A stretch of 64,000 bases of DNA from contig JAGLOO010000040.1 of NCBI GenBank assembly GCA_023138875.1, positions 1 to 64,000 of the forward strand. Reading direction: 5' to 3'. A program made the translations under genes and the position numbers. Every line of letters begins with the position of its first letter. Positions within the stretch are counted from its first letter, which is position 1. This document shows, in pieces, positions 19,333-27,863 of the stretch. Below the pieces are notes generated by a model. The model made no database searches, was not told the origin of the DNA, and saw only the letters and a list, made by a program, of their open reading frames with translations. This DNA comes from Bacteroidales bacterium. GTDB taxonomy: Bacteria; Bacteroidota; Bacteroidia; Bacteroidales; GCA-2748055.

Positions 19333-19410
19333 GTCAACATCCAGGCTGATGTGCCCCCGGAAAACATCATTGCCATGTATGAGGCGGCTTATGAGTATGG
19401 GTTTTATTAG
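19333..19410 (+). pseudogene. C-terminal remnant of a UroD-family protein
   Basis: NIQADVPPENIIAMYEAAYEYGFY-stop; compare NILANVPPENVVAMLEA at 41744..42988. Confidence 0.7.
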
Positions 19411-19460
19411 AATTGTTTTGCGGTTTTTGTAACTGATCCACTAACCATATGATATTAAAA

Positions 19461-20975
19461 TCAATGAAGGGCATCCAGGCCCAGATTTTCAAACCTCTTG
19501 AGTAATTGATGGAGGCGTCTGGCTATGACACTGACACCGCCGGTGACATTGGATTCCACGTTCACGGGCATCACCGGATCGTGTAGCGACATTCTCAATA
19601 GAAACCAGCCATCTTCATTTTCATTTGCGCATTTTACCCGGATACCTTCATAATTGGGCACTTCGGGGCTCCAGTCTGATTCGGATTTGATCATATCAGC
19701 CAGTTGGTCCAGGACCTGTTTCCCATAAGTACCGAACTCTTCCGATTGGATGGTGAGACGGAATTCCTCTTCTTCGGTAGGCCTTGGCAGAACATTGATC
19801 AGGCTGCCCAGGGATTTTCCCTCACGGTTCATTTTTGCCATTTGGATCAGCAGTTTGGCCACCAGGTAGGCGCCGTCATCCAGGAAATGATTCTCTTTCA
19901 GGGCGGCATGACCCGAGGTTTCTATGGCCAGCCAGGAATCTTTACCCTCTGCATTGAGACGCAATGATTCGTTGATTACATTTTTGTATCCCCTTTTAAA
20001 CCGATGATGGATCCCCCCCAGATGTTCCTCGATGAACCACTGTAGTCCGGCCGATGTAATGGAATCGGTAACGATCACCGAACCAGGATATTCCTCAAGT
20101 ATAACTGAGGAGATCAGTGCGATCAGATCATTCCGGTTGATGGCATTCCCCTTTGAATCGACGATGGCGGCACGGTCCACATCCGTGTCAAAAATGATCC
20201 CCAGGTCCGCTTTCTCCCGAATCACAGCGTTGCAAATGGAGTCCATTGCTTCACCATCCTCAGGATTGGGGACATGGTTGGGGAAATGGCCATCGGGATC
20301 CAGAAACTGGCTTCCGGAAACATTGGCACCCAGGGGTACAAGAGCCTTATCAGCAAAGAATCCCCCGGCTCCATTGCCTGCATCCACAATGATCTTCAGG
20401 CCCTGAAGTGGTTCCTCAAAATGATCAGGATCATTCACCCCTTTTCTTATGGTATTGACCAGGTATGCAGAGTAATCGGAGATGAAATCAAGCTCCTGAA
20501 CAGTGCCGGTAATTTCGGACTGTGTGAAAGAGCCGGCATCTGCAATGTGGAGCAGATCGTGAATATTGCTTTTGTCGAATCCTCCTTTGCTGGTGAAGAA
20601 CTTCATCCCGTTCCGGTTAAAGGGCAGGTGACTAGCTGTTAACATGACTGCACCATTCACTTCAAGAGCAGGATCGATGGTGGTCATGAACATGGCCGGG
20701 GTGGAGGCGAGGCCACAATCAATGACATCGAAACCTGATTCAAGAAGACCCTTGATGAATGCCTGTTTCAATGATGGTCCCGTTATCCTTGAATCTGTAC
20801 CGACAGCCACTTTCCCTCCACTGCTTCTGTTTATTCCCAGCCAGCGGGCAAATGAGTATCCCAATATGGTAGCTACCTGAGGTGTCAGGTTGATTGTCTC
20901 TCCGGGAATACCATCCATGGCAACACCCCGAATGTCAGATCCATTCTGTAATTTCCCCCAATCTTCAAATTTCAT
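19461..20975 (-). CDS. Phosphomannomutase/phosphoglucomutase family protein
   Basis: VAVGTDSRITGPSLKQAF, VMLTASHLPFNRNGMKFF, IIFDTDVDRAAIVD, WLAIETSGHAALKEN. Confidence 0.92.
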   Translation of the reverse strand: MKFEDWGKLQNGSDIRGVAMDGIPGETINLTPQVATILGYSFARWLGINRSSGGKVAVGTDSRITGPSLKQAFIKGLLESGFDVIDCGLASTPAMFMTTIDPALEVNGAVMLTASHLPFNRNGMKFFTSKGGFDKSNIHDLLHIADAGSFTQSEITGTVQELDFISDYSAYLVNTIRKGVNDPDHFEEPLQGLKIIVDAGNGAGGFFADKALVPLGANVSGSQFLDPDGHFPNHVPNPEDGEAMDSICNAVIREKADLGIIFDTDVDRAAIVDSKGNAINRNDLIALISSVILEEYPGSVIVTDSITSAGLQWFIEEHLGGIHHRFKRGYKNVINESLRLNAEGKDSWLAIETSGHAALKENHFLDDGAYLVAKLLIQMAKMNREGKSLGSLINVLPRPTEEEEFRLTIQSEEFGTYGKQVLDQLADMIKSESDWSPEVPNYEGIRVKCANENEDGWFLLRMSLHDPVMPVNVESNVTGGVSVIARRLHQLLKRFENLGLDALH

Positions 20976-21114
20976 AATTTCTTAATGTTATTGTAGCTGG
21001 TTAGCTGGTATCTAAAAGTAGAAAAAACTGACGTTTATTCTCAGATAATGAACTGGTTTTCCTGAGGTGATATGCGGTTCTCGAATAAATTGCAGTGAGA
21101 GATGTTTTAAAATG

Positions 21115-21271
21115 TTCATCGTTAGTGAGATGTTAAAAGAGGCGAGGAAAGAAGCTAATCTAACACAAGAACAATTAGCAGAAAAAGCGGGAACAAAAAT
21201 GAACTATATCTCAAAGATTGAGAATGCTAAGGGTAATATTCAACTTTCTACTTTGATAAGATTTTTTGAGA
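21115..21271 (+). pseudogene. Truncated XRE/HTH antitoxin-like gene
   Basis: MFIVSEMLKEARKEANLTQEQLAEKAGTKMNYISKIENAKGNIQLSTLIRFFEK, then loses similarity at the junction with the opposite-strand aldolase remnant. Confidence 0.7.
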
Positions 21272-21272
21272 A

Positions 21273-21789
21273 GGATCCAGTGCGTAATTGGCAGCATCCG
21301 ACTCAGAGAGAGCTCCGCCCCAGTATATAGTGCCTCTGCCATAATTCCGGCTGGTTGGTTCAGCGGGCACATCAGATCCGCCGACCACAGTTCCGTGATT
21401 CTCCATGATTACCGCATTGAATCCCTTACTGAATTCAGCTGCTATCTTTTTTCCCAGATCTTCTCCTCCGGGGATGGCATATGGAGCATACCCAATGGGA
21501 CCACAGATATGTTTTGCCTGGGGGATGATGTTCATGTTCGGAAGCTTCCTCACAATACTGAAGGTTTGTAGTGACCGGATATGGTACCATCAGGTTTGAC
21601 ACAAACAATATCCTTTCTCTGAAGTGTACCTTTATCAATGGCGGTGGGTGTTACCCAGATATTTCCCTCACTGTCCTTAATGGAAATATTTCCACCGGAG
21701 GTTGTGGTTAATCCGGCATTATAGATCCGTTTGATGATTTCGGTGATCTGGTCGCGCGGATGCTGAAGTATGGTATCAAGTTTATCCAT
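21273..21789 (-). pseudogene. Class II aldolase (sugar-phosphate aldolase), internal out-of-frame deletion and truncated C-terminus
   Basis: MDKLDTILQHPRDQITEIIKRIYNAGLTTTSGGNISIKDSEGNIWVTPTAIDKGTLQRKDIVCVKPDGTISGHYKPS, then a frame change to FSIVRKLPNMNIIPQAKHICGPIGYAPYAIPGGEDLGKKIAAEFSKGFNAVIMENHGTVVGGSD; the HAHP-type segment is missing. Confidence 0.85.
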
Positions 21790-21807
21790 ATTAAATATCT
21801 TCTTTTA

Positions 21808-23193
21808 TTAATTTACAAAAGATGTTTCAGCTTCACAGTGCTTCAGTCCCGGGTCAATTGCAGGATTGAAATCAGGATCAAGGGCCTTCCATAGTACCTG
21901 GGCGGCACCAAGAGAGGTGGCATTGGCAATTTCAGAGGTATAGACCTTTTTGCCGGGGAACCGGCTGGCAATCAGTTTTACAAAAATGGGATTCTTGCTG
22001 AATCCGCCGGTGATATACATGTTCTTTGTACTGTCTTCACCATCAATAATGAGATCGATGGCTTCAGTGGTAAGATCCACCAGGTCAATGATCAACTGGT
22101 GATAGGCTTCTTCAAAATCATTAAAAACCGTATGAGCAACGGATTGGTCTATGTAATCTTCAGGGACACCATCTTTGAAGAAAACGCGCTCACCCTGACT
22201 TTTCTGATTGAGGGTACGAAGCAACTTATCATTGATACCGACCTTCTTGTAGGCGGAATCATCCACACCAAAGACCTGTGTAAGTCGTTTCACATTCACG
22301 TCATGAATATGTCCAAGGAACAACCTGGAGGATTTTACCGGATTTTGCCGAATACTCAGATAGGCCAGGCAGTCCTTCTTTAGTTGTTCAGCAGTCAAGG
22401 GAGCAGGGTTAAACGGATTCATCGAGATACACCATGTACCTGTAGATACCAGGACGAATTTCTCATCAGAGTTCATAAAATAGGGGACCAGTGAGGAGGA
22501 GCTATCATGGATACCTATGCCTACCGGGATCTCACTGTTAAGCTTCCTGGATGGATAAGTGGTTTCAACAGGTTCCGGCGCTGGAAGTGTATCTCCAAGT
22601 TGTTTGGTCCATGGATGATAGTACATGTGGTCGAAATCCCACAGGGCAGTATGGCAACCGATGGAGGTGTGCTCCGAGGAAACCTTTCCGGTTAAGAGGT
22701 AGGAGAGGTACTGGGGAAAATGCAGTATGGTTTGCACCTTCTCAAATATCCCCGGTTTCATTTCTTTCAGCCAGAGCGCCTGGAAACCTGAGTTGAGCAT
22801 ACCGAGGGCCGGTGAAGCAGTTTTTCTGCAGAATTCAGCCTCTCCTCCAAATTTCTGGTAAAGGGGATCCACTATTCCTTCCGGCATAGGTTTCAGATAG
22901 TTATATACAGGTGTTAACCGATTGCCCTGGTCGTCCAGATACATCAGGGTTGCTCCATATGTGGTGAAGTTGATACCACGGACATTGTATTGTTCGTCCT
23001 CTATGTATTGCCTGCAGGCCTGAATGATCCACCCCTCCAGTTTTTCTATATCATCACCTGCGAATCCATCATCATCAGGGATTTCCTCAAATACGGTTTC
23101 TTCCTCATGAAGGATACCCAGCTTGTTATCAAATACCAGGATCTTTTTATTGGTTTTCCCGATATCAAAAATCAATACAACATCTTTGTTCAT
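21808..23193 (-). CDS. FGGY-family carbohydrate kinase in rhamnose operon
   Basis: VVLIFDIGKTNKKILVFDNK, NFTTYGATLMYLD, GIHDSSSSLVPYF, VLVSTGTWCISMNPF, YITGGFSKNPIF. Confidence 0.88.
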   Translation of the reverse strand: MNKDVVLIFDIGKTNKKILVFDNKLGILHEEETVFEEIPDDDGFAGDDIEKLEGWIIQACRQYIEDEQYNVRGINFTTYGATLMYLDDQGNRLTPVYNYLKPMPEGIVDPLYQKFGGEAEFCRKTASPALGMLNSGFQALWLKEMKPGIFEKVQTILHFPQYLSYLLTGKVSSEHTSIGCHTALWDFDHMYYHPWTKQLGDTLPAPEPVETTYPSRKLNSEIPVGIGIHDSSSSLVPYFMNSDEKFVLVSTGTWCISMNPFNPAPLTAEQLKKDCLAYLSIRQNPVKSSRLFLGHIHDVNVKRLTQVFGVDDSAYKKVGINDKLLRTLNQKSQGERVFFKDGVPEDYIDQSVAHTVFNDFEEAYHQLIIDLVDLTTEAIDLIIDGEDSTKNMYITGGFSKNPIFVKLIASRFPGKKVYTSEIANATSLGAAQVLWKALDPDFNPAIDPGLKHCEAETSFVN

Positions 23194-23293
23194 TGCTAAA
23201 TTATTTAAAAAAATGAAAAAAAAGCGGCAGTGATCGTAACCATGCCGCTGTCTTTTGTCAACTAAAAACTACTTCTAATTGAAAAACTATCTG

Positions 23294-24565
23294 TTATGAT
23301 CTTTTACTGAGAACGTCTTTTTCGTATTGCTGAATTTCTGTGATAAAGTCCTGGGCAACAGGAACATTATTCTTCAGGCAATAATAGTCCCAGACAGCGC
23401 CGAAAGGTTTGGTTTTTAGTAATTCCAGCACAGCGAGGCGCTCAAAAAACTGACCACCTTCTTCGTATTTCAGCAGTATGTCTCTGGGTTCAAGCAGGGC
23501 AAACAACATGGCTTGCTGAGCTGCACGGGTTCCAACCACATAGGCTCCGATGCGGTTGATGCTTGCATCAAAGAAATCAAGACCCATATGAACTCTGTCC
23601 AAAGCGCCACACCTTACTATTTCCTGTGCAATCAGCATGGTATCATCATTCAGCGTTACTACATGGTCGCTATCCCATCGGATGGGCCTGGTGACGTGAA
23701 GCAGTATTTCCGGAACGAAAAGCAGGGCGGAAGAGATCTTGTCTCCCACCTGTTCTGTGGGGTGGAAGTGACCGCTATCCAGGCATATCAGGGTCTGATT
23801 GGCAACTGCATATCCCAGGTAAAACTCTGAATTACCAACAGTCATAGCTTCCAGGCCAATCCCGAACAATTTGCTCTCAATGGCATCCTTCATGTGATCT
23901 TTTGAATATTTTTCCGTGAAGATCTCATCCAGGGAGTCCTTCAAAATGGAACGGTGTGTGTACCTGTCCACAGGGAGATCCTTGGAGCCGTCCTGGATCC
24001 AGATATTGTGGATGCAGGATGTTCCCAGTTGTTTGCCCATTTCTGCACTAATGGAACGGCAACGTTTTGTATGCTCGATCCAGAAATCACGGATACCCTT
24101 ATCCTTGTGTGAGATTGTCAGATCATCAGCAGCTTTTGGATGGGAGAACATGCTGCAGTTAAAATCCATTCCGATTTCGAGTTCTTTGGCCCAGTCAATC
24201 CAGCTCTGGAAATGCTTCAATTCGATCTGGTCGCGGTCCACAAATTTGCCCTGAAAATCTCCGTAGATGGCGTGCAAGTTCAGACGCTGCTTGCCAGGAA
24301 GCAGGTCCATGGACTTTTCAACATCCATGCGATGTTCTTCAATGTTACGGGCTTTCCCGGGATAGTTCCCTGTAGTCTGTATACCTCCACCTGACAGTGC
24401 AGAATCCGGGGTTTCAAATCCTCCCACATCATCGGCCTGCCAGCAGTGCAGGGAGATGGGGAATTGGTCCAGTTTGTTCATGGCATCTTCCACATTAACC
24501 CCGATCTGGGCGTATTGCTCTTTTGCTGCTTCAAATGCTTTAGTAATCGTATCTGATTTGCTCAT
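23294..24565 (-). CDS. rhaA: L-rhamnose isomerase
   Basis: From MSKSDTITKAF: ISLHCWQADDVGGFE, GGGIQTTGNYPGKARN, LCLDSGHFHPTE-like ICLDSGHFHPTEQVGDK, RWDSDHVV. Confidence 0.95.
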   Translation of the reverse strand: MSKSDTITKAFEAAKEQYAQIGVNVEDAMNKLDQFPISLHCWQADDVGGFETPDSALSGGGIQTTGNYPGKARNIEEHRMDVEKSMDLLPGKQRLNLHAIYGDFQGKFVDRDQIELKHFQSWIDWAKELEIGMDFNCSMFSHPKAADDLTISHKDKGIRDFWIEHTKRCRSISAEMGKQLGTSCIHNIWIQDGSKDLPVDRYTHRSILKDSLDEIFTEKYSKDHMKDAIESKLFGIGLEAMTVGNSEFYLGYAVANQTLICLDSGHFHPTEQVGDKISSALLFVPEILLHVTRPIRWDSDHVVTLNDDTMLIAQEIVRCGALDRVHMGLDFFDASINRIGAYVVGTRAAQQAMLFALLEPRDILLKYEEGGQFFERLAVLELLKTKPFGAVWDYYCLKNNVPVAQDFITEIQQYEKDVLSKRS

Positions 24566-24596
24566 TATGTAAAATGATTTATAATTAATATCTGAA

Positions 24597-24914
24597 TTAT
24601 TCCATATAAAAGACCTCTGCCAGGGGTGAGGAGACCGGCGAGTTGTCAGGGTTTGTTTCCATAATGTCTGCCATGTACTTCCACCATTTCTGCACGATTT
24701 CAGTTTTTCCCAGGTCCTGCGAGCCCTGATCGCCTGCTTGCTTTTGGAATCCGAAAAGGATATTAGTTTCCTCATCAAAGAAGATACTGTATTCGGATAT
24801 ACCACTGTCTTTTAATAGTTTATGAAGTCCAGGCCAGAGGTCATTGTGCCTCTTCTTATACTCTTCAACAAATCCCGGATTAAGCTTCATTTTAAAACCG
24901 ATACGCTTGTGCAT
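24597..24914 (-). CDS. rhaM: L-rhamnose mutarotase
   Basis: MHKRIGFKMKLNPGFVEEYKKRHNDLWPGLHKLLKDSGISEYSIFFDEETNILFGF; between rhaT and rhaA. Confidence 0.95.
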   Translation of the reverse strand: MHKRIGFKMKLNPGFVEEYKKRHNDLWPGLHKLLKDSGISEYSIFFDEETNILFGFQKQAGDQGSQDLGKTEIVQKWWKYMADIMETNPDNSPVSSPLAEVFYME

Positions 24915-24916
24915 CT

Positions 24917-25945
24917 TTAATTTAAGTTAATGACAAATGTTGACAGGATCAGTACCAGGATCCCTATCAGAAGCACCACAATTGTTTTCCTGCTTACCCC
25001 TTTCCACTCCTTCAGGAAAAGTCCCCAAATGTTACTCATCGCAATAACAAGGGCCATCAGGATGCTCCATGAAAAGGCTTCCATAGCTGGCGGAACCAGA
25101 CTCTTCCCCATGCCATAGAAATGGAACTGCAGAAACCAGAGAAATCCGGCAAGGAAAGTGAAAGCTATATTATTCATGAAGACACCTGCAGAGACCGATG
25201 TATAATCCTTATAGGTCTTGTTTTTAATATTCAGACCGACACAATAGATTATATTAACTATAAATCCACCTAACAGTATGAAGATTAAAGTCGGATTACT
25301 CAGGTATAGTTCATTGGTGCCGTATTCCAGGGCCATTTTTTCGATAAGCTTCCCGCTGGCGTTGCCATTCAGACCATAGGCAAAAGCGGAGCTCATTACA
25401 CCGGAAATGAGCGCGATCAAAATACCCTTCTTGAGTGCAAAATCCTTCACTGCAGCCTTTCTCTCTTCTTCTGAAAGACTTTTATTTCTAAGGAATCCGG
25501 CATAACCGATAATAGCAATACCGGCAAGGGCAATAGCGACACCTATAATGGTTAGTATCCCTGCCCGGGTTGAAAAGAGGTCGTCACCGTTAACAATGGC
25601 TGGTATCAATGTTCCCAGAGCAGCTGCAAGTCCCAGGACCAGGCTCTGGCCCAATGCGATACCCATGTACCTTATGCTGAGCCCGAATGTCAGGCTCCCC
25701 ACACCCCACAGGGCACCGAACATAATGGTAAGCCATTTGGCTGATGAAGGAGCTTCTCGCAGGATATCAATCAGGGTTCCTGACGGGACCGTAAACAGTG
25801 CAAATACCCAGGGTGCAATGATCCAGGCTGCCAGGCCCTGTACGATCCAGTAGGACTCCCATGACCATTGTTTAACTTTTTTAAAGGGAACATAAAAGCT
25901 GGCAGCGCCGATACTTCCGATGGCAATAAGAAGGATTCCGATCAT
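24917..25945 (-). CDS. rhaT: L-rhamnose/proton symporter RhaT
   Basis: Multi-TM; SFYVPFKKVKQWSWESYWIVQG, WGVGSLTFGLSIRYMGIALGQSLVLGLAAALGTLIPA. Confidence 0.95.
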   Translation of the reverse strand: MIGILLIAIGSIGAASFYVPFKKVKQWSWESYWIVQGLAAWIIAPWVFALFTVPSGTLIDILREAPSSAKWLTIMFGALWGVGSLTFGLSIRYMGIALGQSLVLGLAAALGTLIPAIVNGDDLFSTRAGILTIIGVAIALAGIAIIGYAGFLRNKSLSEEERKAAVKDFALKKGILIALISGVMSSAFAYGLNGNASGKLIEKMALEYGTNELYLSNPTLIFILLGGFIVNIIYCVGLNIKNKTYKDYTSVSAGVFMNNIAFTFLAGFLWFLQFHFYGMGKSLVPPAMEAFSWSILMALVIAMSNIWGLFLKEWKGVSRKTIVVLLIGILVLILSTFVINLN

Positions 25946-26312
25946 GGAGATTATTTGTTAATTTCTAAATGCAAAAGCCATCAATTGATGACCAGAAAAT
26001 CAGAAGTATATCAAAAAATCAAAAGTAAACCAAAAGGGACCTCCAATCAATGAATGATTTGGCCATTTGTTTGCACAAAATGAGAAAAATCCGTTCAAAA
26101 AACCACCACCGCATTGAAATCCCCGGGCTCATATCTCACTGTGACCAGAAGCTATTAATTGATTTCAGCCGGTTATAATACCATGGTGGAAACTGATGAT
26201 TCATTCTTTATGAGGGTGTTTTAAAAGCGGTTTTAAACTATTGCTATCCCGTCAGATTTATATAAATTGTGACACAATATTTTACACAGGGATAGCTTTG
26301 AGTTGATAACAA

Positions 26313-27188
26313 GTGGAAGAATTCTTTAAATATGTAAATCCGGGACAGGAAGATAAGGATTGGGGACTATTCCTCAATTGTGCTGGAAAGGCAGCCATAA
26401 AGCCCGGAGTGATATACCCGTCCACCACACATCCTTCCGGATACTACTTTACGTATGAAAAGGGACGAATCCTGAACGAATACCAGATTGTTTATATCAC
26501 GGATGGAGAGGGGATATATGAGAATCAGGGTGGTAAGTTCAAAATCACTCCAGGATCCCTGATATTCACCAAACCAGGGCAATGGCATCGTTATAAGCCC
26601 AGGAAATCTATAGGGTGGGTTGAGCATTATGTAGGTTTTTCAGGTTATATAGTCCATCAGATGTATGGGAGGCCCTGGTTCACACAGAAGAATTCAGTCG
26701 TTGACGTGGGGTACAGGGAGGAGATTATCGATACCTTTTATAAGATTTTCAATTATGTGATTGAAGAGAAACCAGGATACCAGCAGATAGCGGCGGGGAT
26801 GATAATGAAAATGCTGGGATTCATTGTATCCTTTGATAAGCAGAGAGACTTTAGCGGCAAAAGGGTTGAAAAGATTATCCAGAATGCCTGTTTCACCATC
26901 CGCGAGAGTGTTGAATCGGAAATCAATTTCCAGTCATTTGCAGAAAACAATAACATTGGGTATTCCTATTTCAGGAAAATGTTTAAAAAATATACAGGCA
27001 TACCACCTGTTCAGTATCACCTGGAATTAAAAATTCTCAGGGCCAAGGAGATGCTGCTTTATACAGAAAAAAGCATCAAGGAGATCAGCTATGAACTCGG
27101 ATTTCAATCCATCTACTATTTTAGCCGGATCTTTAAAAATAAGATTGGCGTCTCACCCTCTGAAATCCGGAAAAGCGTAAGGGTCTGA
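26313..27188 (+). CDS. AraC-family transcriptional regulator, divergent from rhaT operon
   Basis: Cupin-like N-terminus; NNIGYSYFRKMFKKYTGIPPVQYHLELKILRAKEMLLYTEKSIKEISYELGFQSIYYFSRIFKNKIGVSPSEIR. Confidence 0.93.
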   Translation: MEEFFKYVNPGQEDKDWGLFLNCAGKAAIKPGVIYPSTTHPSGYYFTYEKGRILNEYQIVYITDGEGIYENQGGKFKITPGSLIFTKPGQWHRYKPRKSIGWVEHYVGFSGYIVHQMYGRPWFTQKNSVVDVGYREEIIDTFYKIFNYVIEEKPGYQQIAAGMIMKMLGFIVSFDKQRDFSGKRVEKIIQNACFTIRESVESEINFQSFAENNNIGYSYFRKMFKKYTGIPPVQYHLELKILRAKEMLLYTEKSIKEISYELGFQSIYYFSRIFKNKIGVSPSEIRKSVRV

Positions 27189-27299
27189 CCCATGTTATCC
27201 TCTCAAACCTGCAGGTAAATCCCATTCATGATAATGAATTTCATGAAATATTCGGTTTAAATCGAGGAATTTAAATTAAATCGGTGGTTTAAATCGAAA

Positions 27300-27545
27300 A
27301 AATATGATGAAGCGCAACAGATACCGGATATAGGGATTGTGCATAAGTTGATACATGATAATATCCCAGATGTAAGGGTTGTTGTTACAGGGTCTTCGGC
27401 TTTTGAGCTGGTAAATAAAATCAATGAGCCACTCACAGGAAGAAAAACAGAGCTTTTTCTCTTCCCCCTGGCATTTAACGAACTTGTTGGGCATACGAGC
27501 TTGCTTGAAGAAAAACGTTTTCTCGAACACCGTATGATCTTTATT
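27300..27545 (+). pseudogene. Fragment of AAA+ ATPase of the AAA_14/DUF4143 type
   Basis: YDEAQQIPDIGIVHKLIHDNIPDVRVVVTGSSAFELVNKINEPLTGRKTELFLFPLAFNELVGHTSLLEEKRFLEHRMIF. Confidence 0.75.
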
Positions 27546-27550
27546 TTAAG

Positions 27551-27784
27551 GGACATGGGGGGCATGCCCCGAATTATCACATTTTTACACCTGTCAGGGA
27601 CAAGGACTGGGCCATGATATGGGGGAATGCATACTGGATCACACCTTTTGATTTTGCCTCACATGAGGGTTTCGACCAATCCATTGTTTCCACCCTGAAG
27701 GAAAATGAACTGATCGGTATATCCTGGAGTATGCTTGATTTCGATGGAGCACAGTGCGAGTCGTTTATGAACCTGGCCCTGTGA
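27551..27784 (+). pseudogene. C-terminal fragment of an unidentified protein fused to the ATPase remnant
   Basis: GHGGHAPNYHIFTPVRDKDWAMIWGNAYWITPFDFASHEGFDQSIVSTLKENELIGISWSMLDFDGAQCESFMNLAL-stop; no start or upstream body. Confidence 0.4.
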
Positions 27785-27863
27785 ATTGGTGAACTAATTG
27801 TTGATAACCCCCAGATTTTCTTTACTTTTAGATACCAGCTAAATAGTTACAAATTTTTTTTAA

